Assembly: GCA_930367215.1 (NCBI GenBank)
Contig: OV884059.1
Coordinates: 224,563,803 to 224,627,802, forward strand
DNA: 64,000 bases
Direction: 5' to 3'
Source of the DNA: Pollenia angustigena
Lineage: Eukaryota; Arthropoda; Insecta; Diptera; Polleniidae
Shown: piece by piece, positions 10,688-22,560 of the stretch
Position numbering within the stretch: position 1 is the first letter of the stretch
Layout of the letters: every line of letters begins with the position of its first letter
Translations under genes and position numbers: made by a program
Notes under the pieces: model-generated
The model's input: only the letters and a program-made list of their open reading frames with translations
The model's database searches: none
What the model was told of the DNA's origin: nothing

Positions 10688-12373
10688 TTATTTACCAATA
10701 ATATCTTCTAAATTTATATTGCAGTTTCGTAACAATAAAACATTTTTTAGGTTTGCGGATTTTAATTTATTGCGTTGTTTTGAGCAAATGTATTTCAAAT
10801 CGGAAAATATTTGTTCGAAAAGATATGTTGAGGAGAAAAGCGACAAACATTTGAAGGAATTTTTTTTTAATATAGGATATAGCGCCCCGTCTAAATTTTT
10901 CCAGAACTCAATAATATTTTCCCTGTCTGGAGGATTAATTTCGCTCCTAAGTATGATTAGTTCCGACTGGATGCTGAATTCATAACTCGCAATGTCGCAC
11001 TTAAAGGGATTTTGGAATATGTTAAGTAGTGGTTTTATATCCTCAAAATCTTGAAAACGATCTTGAAAGTTGTAAAAAAGGTTTTCAAAAATTGCCAAAT
11101 ACTCAGATTTTTTCAAATATTTCTCCTCGTCATAAATAAGCAAAGTTTTAGGAAAGTTTGAAAAATCTTCATTATTTATTTCATTTGTTAATAAAAATAA
11201 TTTGGTTTTAAAATTAAAAACAATCGTATATATGTCACTTAAATTGTTTCCCTTTCCTTGTAGTTCCAAATTTTGCTCATTTAAAATACTGCTTGTATAC
11301 GCCAGAAACGCAAGGTCTAAAATGAACTCATAATCATTCAACTGTATTAATTCACATTCGTCTAAATTTTCAGTTTCCCAAAAACGCAACACCTCTTTTC
11401 TAAGATCGAATAACCTGTTTAGACAATCACCCCGACTAAGCCAACGAACTTCCGTAAACATTTTTATGTCGTGGTGATTGGCGTTTACGTTTTTAAGAAA
11501 ACTTACAAATTTTCTGTGCGTTAATGAATGATGACCCCCCCGTATTCTATTGATTATCCGCTCTGCAGTCTTAATAGCGGCATGATCACTTATAAATTTT
11601 GAGGCAAGCATGGACTGATGAATTATGCAATGGAAAGCATGTACATCAATTCCATTTTGCTTAAGCTGTCATACGAAACCTTCATACTTCCCGGCCATAA
11701 CGTTTGCACCATCCGTGCAAACTCCTGCTAATTTTGAAGCTTGTGTAACAGATATCAGGTTTTCAAAGACTACGTCGTATAATACCTTACCTGTTACATT
11801 ACGTTTCAAGTGAGTACATAGTTTCAAAAACATTGTACTCACTATCTATGCATCGAACACAAATGACCAATTGGCAAAGATCATTAATGTCGGTGCTTTC
11901 GTCGAGGCAAAAAGAAAAATATTCACAATTTTTTAACTTTTCCCTAATCACAGATTGTATATGTGCAGCTAAAATTGATGTGCGCTTGACGACACTATTT
12001 CGGTTCATGGGAAGCGTTTTTATTACGCGGCAATCGATTTTCAGTTTTTCCAAAACTGCATTGAAAAATGGTCTTCCCTGTTTTACTATTTCCAAAGTTA
12101 GTAAATTTGATATTTCTTTTTTTAACTCTTCTATCCTATCTTCATGCTCTTCTTCTTGTGATACCCAACTTTTCAAGCTATATAAACCTTTTTTTTAATC
12201 TTATATTGGTTTTCCCTTTCTTTTACTTCATATTGTTTAATATCATTATGGAAATGATCATAATGCCGTTTCAAAGTATACAATCTCTTAAGTTCAAATG
12301 TTTTAAAACATAAGAGACATTGAAAATAGTTAAATGCATTTTTTATCATAAAATATTTTTTATATGGCATCAT
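10688..12373 (-). pseudogene. hAT (ZBED/GTF2IRD2-like) transposase, broken
   Basis: In order on the minus strand: a BED-type zinc finger (CLLCFKTF followed by H-x4-H near 12250-12310), a block with SFCLDESTDINDLCQLVICV (first catalytic Asp region of hAT transposases), VCTDGANVMAGKYEGFV (second), FHCIIHQ, EVRWLSRGDCLNRLFDL, and a C-terminal dimerisation-type end with SSTYLFEQIFSDLKYICS. The family moves DNA by cut-and-paste with 8-bp duplications, and its members in animals are close to GTF2IRD2/EPM2AIP1-type proteins. The frame is broken near 12176-12190 (frameshift beside an A-run), near 11800-11815 (frameshift), and by a stop at about 11669. The last 307 codons (10688-11611) are open. A diverged C-terminal copy lies at 17220-17725. 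Confidence 0.85.
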
Positions 12374-12439
12374 TTATCTTTTTTTTAATAAACTCATCCG
12401 CTTGCACGTCCGTTATCGCTGTCTACAAGACTATTAAAT

Positions 12440-12590
12440 AAAATTCTAATTTGAAGTCAGATGTGGCGATTTCTCGCCAAACGTGGCGATTTTCAAACTT
12501 GATTGGCGACCTAATTTTCGATTTGGCGACATGGCGATTTTTTGGCGATATTTTGAAATAGTTGGCGATTTTGTTGGCTATTTTTAGTGA
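12440..12590. repeat. GGCGATTT-rich subterminal zone of a hAT element
   Basis: Six or more GGCGATTT/GGCGA motifs, starting at GTCAGATGTGGCGATTTCTC. A matching zone lies inverted at about 14895-15086, ending ATCTGACAACCCTG. It lies just upstream of the hAT transposase start, so it may be the 5' subterminal zone of that element, split by insertions. The missing outer CAGGGTTG at the left makes this uncertain. Confidence 0.4.
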
Positions 12591-13296
12591 GCCATTCATT
12601 TGTTTTAAAACTCGTTAAATTCAATACGAAAAAATTATATTATTTTTATTCTAGTATTTTTATGTATGACATTTTAGGCTTTTATAGTCAGTATGTATTT
12701 GAAACTAAATTATGTTTTGTTGAAATGGCTAATGAATATATTGGAGATCCAGGAGAAAATTATTTTTCATATTTAAAAAAGAACTAATAGAGCATGAATG
12801 TACCGATTTCAAGTTTACAAACATTTCTCCATTATAAAATGTGGCAAATTATTATCACAAACAAAATTCGTTGTTATTAAAGATACATATTAATGATTCG
12901 TAACGCACTTTTGGATGTTTATAAAACACAATGGACAAAATGACCGTTTGTAATTCGATGATATTCCATCTTATTTAAATCAGTTTTATCCAAAAGGTTA
13001 TAGCTTTTAGAACACGTCTATAAATTAGGACACCATTTTAAAGAACTTGATTTGGCTGTTCATTATATGGTGCTAAATCCAACTAGTTATGACTGTGTTA
13101 AAAATGTAATGCAGTTCTTGACGCGGTGCTACGAGTTATAAATTACAGTAGACGATCGGTTATATGAATACCCAGTTATATGAACATCCAGAATAGTGAA
13201 CAACAAAATTTTTACACATGAGGTTCTAAAGAGAGAACACGACCTATCTCTACTATATGAACAAGTTGCAACCGTTGATTTGGAACTATTATTTTA

Positions 13297-13860
13297 AAGG
13301 GTGTTTTTTAGAGTATCACAACTTTGAGTTGACATCACTGCTATATTTGAGCACCCAATTAACAGCTGATAGTTGCTTTTTGTTAGTTTGCTTTAAAATT
13401 TCATTATGAATCGACTTATCGAGCAACGCGCAAATATTTGACATTTTTAATGAAAATAATTCGACGAATGGGCTGAAGCACAAATTGATATTGATTATGA
13501 ATCTCCACTCAAAATTGTATTTTCCGATTAACCCAATTTCTGGTAGAGTGGGTACCTTAATAAGCAGAATTGGCGCATTTGGAGTGAGAAGAATCCACAA
13601 GCTTTTGTCGAAACACCATTGCATCCACAAATATTACTGTTTGGTGCGCTTTATGGGCTGGCGGAGTCATTGACCCACATGTGATCAAAATGCGAAAAAT
13701 TGTTGAAAATTGGCGCCTTCTACACGCCAGCCACATGACAGAATTATATTTTAATTTCATAAAATTTTCTTTCCAATAAAGCCCGTTTCATTGATATTAA
13801 AAATATATTTCCTTGTTTTATTATGATTTAAGCTTGTGTCACTCTATAAAAAACACTCTT
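13297..13860 (+). mobile_element. Internally deleted mariner/IS630-like element with transposase remnants
   Basis: Ends AAGGGTGTTTTTTAGAGT and CTATAAAAAACACTCTT, flanked by TA (13295-13296 and 13861-13862). The plus strand encodes MNRLIEQRAK near the start (13406) and, after a deletion, SGYLNKQNWRIWSEKNPQAF followed by a P-x-HPQ block, the region around the second catalytic Asp of IS630/mariner-type transposases. In-frame stops and the missing middle show it is a deletion derivative that would need a transposase in trans. Confidence 0.75.
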
Positions 13861-13904
13861 TATTATAAATCTGTTTTTCCCCGAAATAAGCTAGTAAATA
13901 TGAA

Positions 13905-14511
13905 TATACGTGAAAAAAAATGAATTTAGTGGAAGAAAAGCGAAATAAGTTATTTTTGAAAGTCTTTCTTGCTTTCAAGTCTGGGGCTTTCGGATGTAAC
14001 TGCTATAAGACTGTGTCGACTTTTTTTTAAAACACGTTTAGAGACGCTAGCCAGCAATTGACAATATCTTTCCGTTACTTGTATGTGTTCGCTTTTCTTC
14101 CACTAAAATCATTTTTTTTTACACATGTTCTTATTTTTTAGGTTGAATTTCTGTTGAAAAAAATAAAATAAAGATCAATTTTACCGGAAAATTGACGAAA
14201 AATAGTTAAAATATGCATGAAACGCCCTCTGGCGGTGGTCATATGGTAAAAATAAAGATCAAAAATGAATTTCTCGACCCCAAAAACCCCCCATATACGC
14301 CTAAAAAAGATAATAAAACGACGAATAAAAAATCGAATTTTGAATCAAAATGATGTTATGGGAAAAAAATCATTTTTTTAAAAGTGGGAGACTCATAAAT
14401 CGAGATAGACCTATGGTTCCTTCACCAAAGTTGCTTAGAATTGTCCATAGAATCATACTAGGGGGCGGCTCTAATTGAATTTTTCGGCTCCATACAAATT
14501 GGCCCGCCCTA
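13905..14511. repeat. Hairpin repeat followed by family A right end
   Basis: GAATTTAGTGGAAGAAAAGCGAA (about 13922) recurs inverted at about 14090, giving a ~210-bp foldback. It is followed by a segment ending CCATACAAATTGGCCCGCCCTA, the inverted right end of family A. The stretch with CGCCCTCTGGCGGTGGTCAT recurs in diverged form at about 53480. Confidence 0.55.
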
Positions 14512-15122
14512 ATGTACACATATTAAAATTGGTTTGAAATACTTATTTTTTATTGTCTCGATTATGTGAACTTTTCCATTGAGTGAACAGGCCCTGTCTT
14601 AATTAGTTCATATAAGCGAGCGTCTACTTTATATGAATGTTAATACAACATGATGCACTTCTTTTGTACCTTCGTTGAAAAAATTTAATTCACTTACAAT
14701 GTATTTCAAAACAGATGATAGAACTCCAACTACATACATACATAAATCCAATATTTGTTTAATACTAACCATAAAAATTCTTTCTTTGCTGCTTTTAGTA
14801 TACTACTATTAATTATTTAATAGTGCAATTTTCCTTTTTTGTCTTCACTAATCATTTTTACTTGGTTCTTAATAAAAACTAAAAGGAATATATATTATGG
14901 CGACTTTTTTTAAATTTTTGGCGGATTTTAGCGACTTGGAACAAATTTATTTTTTAAGATTTATAAAAAATATTTTTAATAATTTAAATCATCTATATTT
15001 TATTGTCAAAAAGTTAAAAATAAAGGCTTTGGCGATTTTTGACATTGAATTTGACGAAAAAGGTCGCAATCGATCTGACAACCCTGAAACCCACCAGAAA
15101 AATTAATATAGAGAGAAAAATG

Positions 15123-15679
15123 TACCCAGCGGGAAAATGAGGAATTGATTACATAATTAATTAAAAAAATAATGCATTATTTTCGAAAGAATAATAATTC
15201 ATTCATTGGAATCGAGAAGGTAATTTCATCAGACACAAAATTTAAGCACTGATTACCACGTATATTCCCACAGTTGCAGAACAGGGAATGTATTGTTTCT
15301 GTTAGTAACAATTATTCGTTTTTGCTTTACATACATACATATTTCCTTAATAAAAATCCGTTATTTTTTTGCTGCCTTTATGTCGCCTACTTATAATTTT
15401 TATTTTAGTCGCAGTTTGTGTTTGAAAGCGTACGGTCAAAGCACAAATTATATGTCTGTGGGTCAAAGTTATTTAAAGTAAACAGGTATTAAAAAATGTA
15501 TTCCAAACGGCATTGGAGAAGACCTTTGAATAATATAATTTATTCCAAAGAATGAATTATTTAATTCATTCGCAGGATACATTAAAATAATGTTAAGAAT
15601 AATGAATTCTGGAATCAAATATCATACAAGATATGTATTACTTTCTCGATTCCTATTAATTCCATTTTCCCGCTGGGTA
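15123..15679. mobile_element. TACCCAGCGGGAAAATG MITE
   Basis: TACCCAGCGGGAAAATG at the left and CATTTTCCCGCTGGGTA at the right are exact inverted copies. The pairing extends inward through GAGGAATTGATTA / TTAATTCC and ATCGAGAAGG-like sequence. The interior is AT-rich and non-coding. I did not identify a convincing target duplication. Confidence 0.75.
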
Positions 15680-15708
15680 TGAACTTTGTATGGTAGAATA
15701 CTTGTCTC

Positions 15709-16082
15709 CCCTGCAAATAATAGGACCAGTCCAAACACGCGTGTAAAGAGTAGTCCACAAGGGACCAGGACTAGTCCAAAACTAACCAAAACGTATGGAA
15801 AAAACCTGGTCTATTTAACATTACGATGTCCTAGGAGAGGACCATATAACCCACCTTTGGACCACTAAGGAGTAGTTTTAAAACTACTCCATGGTGTACA
15901 TAAGAGGATTAGTTTTGAAGTCGTTTAAAAACGAAAGCATGTCGTTAAAAAACGAAGACATGTCGTCTCACTACAAACACTTTTTAACAATGACATGGTC
16001 CATGCTTGCATTACATCGGACCAGTCCATGGAGTAGTCCATTTTATCAAAATGGATCAGGTGGTCCAATTTTATTTGCAGGG
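15709..16082 (+). mobile_element. Family C MITE, first unit of a tandem dimer
   Basis: 374 bp, CCCTGCAAATAATAGGACCA to TTATTTGCAGGG. Near-identical to the next unit. Contains the palindrome GGAGTAGTTTTAAAACTACTCC-like core and paired GTCGTTTAAAAACGAAAGCA / GTCGTTAAAAAACGAAGACA phrases. Non-coding. Confidence 0.88.
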
Positions 16083-16456
16083 CCCTGCAAATAATAGGAC
16101 CAGTCCAAACACGCGTGTAAAGAGTAGTCCACAAGGGACCAGGACTAGTCCAAAACTAACCCAAACGTATGGAAAAACCCTGGTCTATTTAACATAACGA
16201 TGTCCTAGGAGAGGACCATATAACCCACCTTTGGACCACTAAGGAGTAGTTTTAAAACTACTCCATGGTATACTCAAGAGGATTAGTTTTGAAGTCGTTT
16301 AAAAACGAAAGCATGTCGTTAAAAAACGAAGACATGTCGTCTCACTACAAACACTTTTTAACAATGACATGGTCCATGCTTGCATTACATCGGACCACTC
16401 CATGGAGTAGTCCATTTTATCAAAATGGATCAGGTGGTCCAATTTTATTTGCAGGG
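16083..16456 (+). mobile_element. Family C MITE, second unit of the dimer
   Basis: Starts at the base after the first unit ends (TTTGCAGGG|CCCTGCAAATAA) with no flanking dinucleotide between, and also measures 374 bp. Only scattered substitutions separate it from unit 1, so the dimer is recent. Confidence 0.88.
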
Positions 16457-16506
16457 AGCGAGTAGAAAAATTGAGAGACTGCATTCATTTACAGCCGAAA
16501 TAAAAT

Positions 16507-17230
16507 GTTAGTAATATATTTCATAAGTTGTGTAACACAATGGTGTAAAATAAACATATTTTGTGTTGATAAAATATTTGTAGCAATTCTTTACCAATTC
16601 AATGTCGCTGATTTTAAAACTGCACTTTTTTTTATAACTATAAGTATTTATCGACCTTTTTTTTGATTACTCTAAATAGTTTTTATAGTTTTCTATACAC
16701 AGGCTTTCAAGGTCATTAATTTAATGTAAATAAAAGATTATTTATTTCAATATCAATAAAATCCGACGTTTCGTTGGTATTCTTTTCAACTTGTTCAGGG
16801 ATTGAGTTTTATTAAAATAATAATCTTTTTCGTTAGTTTACATCATTTATAAAATATATCACAGTATTTTGTATAGGTGGACAACACAAAACTTAAAATA
16901 TTAAAATAAATATATGTAAATTTAAAAATTATCACAGAAAATTTGTCCTTTTTAGATCACAGTTGTTAATTTTATTTTATTCGGAAGCTTTTTGACTCTA
17001 AATCAATTTCAAATATCTTATCAAACAATTGTAAAAAAATTAAAGATTGTTATGTTTTGAAAATTCATTAAAAATAAATATTGCACGCAAATCACTGCTG
17101 ATAGAAAAAAAGTGCAGTTTTCAAATCAGCGAAATTGAATTGGTAAAGAACTGCTACACATTTTCCAGCAACACAAAAAATGTTTAAATTTGTTCCCTTG
17201 TGTTATACAACTTATAAAATAAAATCTTCT
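16507..17230. mobile_element. Long inverted-repeat MITE
   Basis: Sequence at about 16520-16645 (TTCATAAGTTGTGTAACACA ... GCTGATTTTAAAACTGCAC) returns inverted at about 17095-17225. The spacer has a second pair around TTATTTTAATATCAATAAAA. Non-coding. It directly precedes the hAT transposase fragment at 17220 and may have inserted beside it. Confidence 0.65.
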
Positions 17231-17725
17231 AAATTTATACTTTTATGGCAGTTTCGTAATAGCAGAATGCTTTTCAAATGGGATGAACTTAATTTTATTT
17301 ACGTTGCTTGGAACAAATAAATTTTAAATCCGAAAAAATTTGTTCGCATAGGTAAGTAGTGCCGAATAAAGAGAGGCACTTAAATGATTTTTTTCAGTTC
17401 AGGATAGAACTCGCCATCCAGATCTTTCCAGAACTCTAAAATATTATTTTCGTCTAGAGCATTTACTTCGCTTCGTTGTATGATTAGTTCTGATTGAATA
17501 TCAAATTCGAAGTTGCTTACATCGCAACGAAAAGGGATTTCGAAAAGATCTAATAGCGGTTGTAAAATTACAAAATCTTGAAACCTGTCTTGAAAATTAT
17601 TGAAAATTGTTTCAAATATTTCGCCATATTCATATCTTTTGTCGATTTCGAGATTTCTATAAACAAGTGAAGTTTTTGGAAAATTGGAAAAATCACCAGT
17701 TTTAATTTGGGAAAAAATTAGAACC
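17220..17725 (-). pseudogene. Diverged hAT transposase C-terminal fragment
   Basis: Aligns collinearly with 10700-11190, including the segments around CTTCTAAATTTATA, GGCAGTTTCGTAA, TTTCCAGAACTC and CGCTTCGTTGTATGATTAGT. It has several indels and stops and is open in no frame. It shows that this hAT family had at least two ages of insertion here. Confidence 0.65.
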
Positions 17726-18737
17726 TGCTGTCACATTTGCTTTTATCTGTATAGGATTACACATCAATTGTAGCAAAACAAAACTTTTTTAACTTGTTTT
17801 TTAAATATTTTTACTTACTTAAGAAAAGAGTTTTCAAAGAAAAAAAAACCCCCCACCGAAGCGATTGGTATAGAAACAAAAATATTTTTACAAGCACAAA
17901 ATACCAAAAATTCTTGTGGTTTTTTTTTTTTCTTAATAATTTCTGCATTTAGGTACGTCTTTTTAACGAAAGAAAAAGGGGCCTTTTAAAGGCATCAAAG
18001 AATTTTTTTCACAAACAAAACACATATCGTTAGCTTAAATGCAAAACAATGTAGATACTATTTGAAAATTACAAATTAATAGAATACAATATTTGTTCCT
18101 TAATAATATATCGGTTAACGCATTTTTATCTGCAATATTAAAAATAATTACCATTTTACAAAGTTCTTTGCATCTAATCTTATGAAATAATATATTATTC
18201 TATATTTAAGTCTTAAAATTTAAACTCTAAATAAAAATTGCACGCAAGGCATTGGATGTTACCAAAAGCATTTTTGACCGCACAATATTTTTTGTGTGTT
18301 AGCTGAAACAAAATAATATAGCATCCGCTAGACATGTACCCATGTACACTTGTCGAAGTCACATCGACGACTAAATTGAAGAGCATAAAAATATGTCTAA
18401 GTATTGGTGGAAATCCCTGATTTACACAGTTGTGTTATATTGCGTGAGCAACAAAAATGCAAATAAAGCACTTTCAATAAAAAACGAATAAATGCAAAAA
18501 TCAAATGTGTACGAAACGATGTTAAAATTACCATCGTTGAACTTTGTTTTGCAAGCAAAGAGTGAATGTAAATTTTAGCGTACCTATGAATAAATCAAGA
18601 AAAATTGTGATTTTGCAGTTCTCTGATTTGAATGTCTCGCGGGACAAATACATAAAATAAAATATGTAACTTTATTTTAAATTATTTAAAAGTGTAACAA
18701 ACTTATTTTTTTTAAGTTTGAAATTAATTGAGTACGC
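17726..18737. other. AT-rich DNA, no gene seen
   Basis: Contains A/T runs and one CCCCCCACC patch near 17850. I see no open frame of coding character and no clear repeat ends. Confidence 0.5.
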
Positions 18738-18740
18738 TTA

Positions 18741-18883
18741 GTCTGGGATCACACTATGAAAAATTTCTTTCAGAAAGTCTGAGCTTATGGGTGAGAGAGG
18801 AAGAGACCATGCTGCTATTCTTTCCCTTCTCACCCATAAGCTTACACTTTCTGAAAGAAAACTTTCATAGTGTGAACCCAGAC
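18741..18883. mobile_element. Hairpin MITE with TTA target (GTCTGGG ends)
   Basis: GTCTGGGATCACACTATGAAA at the left pairs with TTTCATAGTGTGAACCCAGAC at the right. The arms continue through CTTTCAGAAAG and AAGCTTATGGGTGAGA nearly to the centre. TTA flanks both sides (18738-18740, 18884-18886), as for PIF/Harbinger insertions. The transcript would be a near-perfect ~140-nt hairpin. Confidence 0.8.
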
Positions 18884-18956
18884 TTATTAAATAATAGAGA
18901 AGTTTAACAAAAAGTAAAAAAGGTAAAAGGATATAAACGCAATTTATATATTTTAT

Positions 18957-19035
18957 ACAGGGCTGGCATGTACTTTTTTCCTTGACGGCAATAAATAAAA
19001 AATAAATCCCCAAATTAAAAAAACCAAACCTTAAA
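18957..19035 (-). repeat. Fragment of the 676-1244 MITE family
   Basis: CAGGGCTGGCATGTACTTTTTTCC followed by AAATAAATCCCCAAATTAA is the inverse of the right end of the MITE at 676-1244. The other end is not present. Confidence 0.6.
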
Positions 19036-19526
19036 GCTGCGTCCACAATCAAAAAAACATTTTCACTTGGTGTTCATAATAGAGCAACAATTTCTTTTGT
19101 AACTACACACATTTTGCATCAAGAAACCGTTTGCAAATTTTAACCACAACAATATTATTAATTTATTTTTATTTTTGTAAACATTTTGTTAAAATTTTCA
19201 TTCAAAACTAAATAAAATTATTTTAAACGTAAGAAACAATTTCATACAAATTGGTGCTGAAGTTCTAGTTGACTCAACTTTAGTTACATTTTTAAAAAAA
19301 TTTTAGTAACATTTTTGTTTTAAAAATTAAAGGAAAATATATGAAATACTTTGGGAAGAAAAAACATAGAAGGAAAAACGAAATTGTTTTTTGGATTGTG
19401 AACGTAGCTTAAAATGTTAATAATTTTTTTGTTGGTTTTTTTCTGACCAAATTAGTTTTTAGATTAGTAATCTGTGGCATTACGAAATGAAAATAACAAT
19501 TGTAGCGCACGAAAGCCAAATGAATA
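19036..19526. other. AT-rich DNA, no gene seen
   Basis: No open frame of coding character and no clear repeat ends. Confidence 0.5.
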
Positions 19527-19879
19527 CCCTGCAAATAATAGGACCAGTCCAAACACGCGTGTAAAGAGTAGTCCACAAGGGACCAGGACTAGTCCAAAAG
19601 TAACCCAAACGTATAGAAAAAACCTGGTCTATTTAACATTACGATGTCCTAGGAGAGGACCATATAACCCATCTTTGGACCACTTAGGAGTAGTTTTAAA
19701 ACTACTCCATGGTATACTCAAGAGGATTAGTTTTGAAGTCGTTTAAAAACGAAAGCATGTCGTCTCACTACAAACACTTTTTAACAATGACATGGTCCAT
19801 GCTTGCATTACATCGGACCAGTCCATGGAGTAGTCCATTTTATCAAAATGGACCAGGTGGTCCAATTTTATTTGCAGGG
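19527..19879 (+). mobile_element. Family C MITE, 21-bp internal deletion, TA flanks
   Basis: CCCTGCAAATAATAGGACCA to TTATTTGCAGGG, 353 bp. It lacks 21 bp (one GTTAAAAAACGAAGACATGTC unit) present in the 374-bp copies. TA is on both flanks, consistent with a 2-bp target duplication. Confidence 0.85.
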
Positions 19880-20697
19880 TAATAACAAACAGGTACATTT
19901 GCACAAGGTAGCCGCACTTGGAATCTATCTGGCCTTTTTTTAGTGTAGTTATATGAATTTGACATATAAAACAAAAGAAAAAAGAATGGGACAGTCAAAA
20001 CAGGCCTTTCTATTGCATAATAATAATAAATAAACAAAAAAAGCTAGAACAGAGATGATAAAGTCAATTAATATTTAAATGTTTAGTACAATTTAAAAAT
20101 TGCAAACGCTTTAACATTGGAACTGATATTTTCATACTAAAATATGATATACAAAAGTACATACGTGGTATGGACTATATAAATACTCTTATATAAGACT
20201 TAGACGAAGGCTTTTGAGCTTGATTTTTTTAAGTTCGGCCAGACGTTGTATAAGGACGTTTAGTGGGTTTGGCATTCGAAACTTGTTTAGCAGTTTAACT
20301 TAAACTATTTTGCACCTGTTCCGCTATCAACTCTTAGAAAACAAGCTTATAATTGTTCGTTTAAATTCCCTATTTGTTACTTAATTTTTCTTTTGTTGAT
20401 TTTGCTTAAATATAAATGTACAGTACAAGTGAATTTTAATACATTTGTCGTTATTCTAATAACAAAACTACAAAAAAATATTTAATGGGGTTTTGATACA
20501 ATTAGGGTCAAAATTTTGAAAATGTCATTTATCATCCCTGTGATAAAGCTCCCTTTTTTTAGATCGATAATAATAAGAATAAAATAAAAATTTCAAAGAA
20601 TTATCGGAAACGTATATTTTCAATTTATGGACCTCTAAAGTGTACTATAAATTATAAATAAAGAAACTAAACGTTTCCAAGACTTTTTCCATATTAT
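19880..20697. other. AT-rich DNA, no gene seen
   Basis: No supportable gene, RNA or repeat boundary. Confidence 0.5.
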
Positions 20698-22560
20698 ATT
20701 TATACCCTTCACCACAGGTGTAAAAGGGTATATTAAAGTTTGTCATAACGTTTGTAATTTCCACAATATTGATTTTAGACCCCAAAAAGTATATATATTC
20801 TGGGTCCATATGAGAAGAGAAGTTGATTTAACGATGTCCGTCTGACCGTCTGTCCGTCTGTCCATCTGTCCGTCTTACGTTTGATATGTGTTTTCCGGAT
20901 AATCCAGACATGATAGCGGCTAGGTTGTTTTACATTTATGTTACATACAGTCCACCATTTCTTGCTATTGAAATTCAGCCAGATCGGTCCAAAAATGACG
21001 TAGATATGAGCAAAAAACCACGACTACCTCTAAATTTTTCCAAAAATCCCTTGTTGTTGTATTTTTTTTATTTCTGTATATCTTAAGAACGGCAATAGCC
21101 AAAGTTTCCAAATTAGGTACACACATTAAGGTTGCCAATACACACCATCCTACAAAATGTGGGCGGGATTGGAGAAGTGGGCGTGGTACCTCCCGTACAA
21201 AAAAAAATTAAAAATTTTATTAAAACCTAAATTTAAGGGCTGCCATGTGTCCAATGGATATGACTTATATATCAAAATATCGGAACATATTTTATAAAAA
21301 ACTCGGGAAAATCGGTTCAGATACAAAAAAGTTATGACCAAAATTAAATTTATTTTTTAAATACCCACTTTCGGGAACCATAGATCCCCCGAGTCCAAGC
21401 TTTATAACTAAAGTAAATGGTAAATTTCTTCTTCTACACGTCGGTATATAAATCTGTCAAATCGGTTAAAAAATGGCAGAGTTATAACCGAAATACTGAA
21501 TCCACAAAAATTACTCTTTTTTATAATTAACTTTGTTAAAATATATATTTACAAGTTTATATAAATGTTTATATCTAAATATAACTTAAGTTAATGGTAA
21601 AATTCTTCCTTAACACGTCGGTATATAAAACTATCAAATCGGTTAGACAATGGGTAATTTATGAGCAAAATACTCCAAAAATTGACTAAAAAACATAAAA
21701 TTTTTTATAAAAACCTATATTTTAGGGCTGCTATACGTCCTATGGATATGACTTATATACCAAAATATCTGAAATTTCTTGTAGAACATATTTTATAAAA
21801 ACTCAGAAAAATCGGTTCAGATACAAAAAAGTTATGACCAAAATTAAATTTTTTTTTTAAATACCCACTTCGGGAACCATAGATCTCCCCGAGTCCAAGC
21901 TTTATAACTAAAGTAAATGGTAAATTTCTTCTTCAACACGTCGGTATATAAGTCTGCCAAATCGGTTAAAAAATGGCAGAGTTATAACCGAAATACTGAA
22001 TCCACAAAAATTACTCTTTTTTATAATTAACTTTGTTAAAATATATATTTACAAGTTTATATAAATGTTTATATATAAATATAACTTAAGTTAATGGTAA
22101 AATTCTTCCTTAACACGTCGGTATATAAAACTATCAAATCGGTTAGACAATGGGTAATTTATGAGCAAAATACTCCAAAAATGGGCTAAAAAACATCAAA
22201 ATTTTTATAAAAACCTAAATTTTAGGGCTGCTATACATCCTATGGATATGACTTATTTACCAAAATGTCGGAAATTTGTATGAGTTATAACAGAAATACT
22301 GGGGTCTAATCACCGCATACGATATCGAGCAAAATTCATCGAAATTATTTATTTTGGTATCTTGAAACTCGATATCGAATGAAATGTATTGAATTTGAAA
22401 TAATAGCATTCGACATCGAGTAACTCGACATTACATTTATCGAGTTTTCATTCGATTATGCAAAAAAAATTCAATAGTTTATTCGATACGATAGTATCGA
22501 ATGCAGTGATTAGACTCTTGAATTCCCGAAAATTACTCTTTTTATACCCTTCACCGAAGG
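20698..22560 (-). repeat. Inverted and tandemly extended TATACCC-type repeat (family B)
   Basis: Starts TTTATACCCTTCACCACAGG, with CCGTCTGTCCGTCTGTCC near 20840, and ends TACCCTTCACCGAAGGTAAAAAGG at about 22570. The right part repeats a ~480-bp block twice (around 21350-21830 and 21850-22280), each with CACTTTCGGGAACCATAGATC, ACACGTCGGTATATAA and TCAAATCGGTTA phrases. Opposite orientation to the copies at 1885-3552. At 22310-22510 it holds tandem TCGATATCGAGT-like motifs. Non-coding. Confidence 0.65.

Larger units (their letters stand above)
13146..14629. mobile_element. pogo/Tigger-like element, TA target
   Basis: Left end CAGTAGACGATCGGTTATATG with TA before it. Right end CATATAAGCGAGCGTCTACTT with TA after it. 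The end type (CAGTAnACGCTCG then TTATATGAA) is that of pogo/Tigger elements of the Tc1/mariner group. It carries no transposase and holds a nested mariner-like element (13297-13860), a hairpin, and a family A right end (to 14511). Confidence 0.7.

Noticed and set aside
15891..16484. Several 60-70-residue ORFs repeated at 15.9-16.5 kb and 59.4 kb
   Set aside because: They follow family C MITE copies on both strands and have no coding character. Conservation is of the DNA repeat.
22310..22510. CRISPR-like or origin-like array of ATCGAGT motifs
   Set aside because: Motifs are irregular, lack unique spacers of constant size, and lie within an interspersed repeat of a eukaryotic genome.
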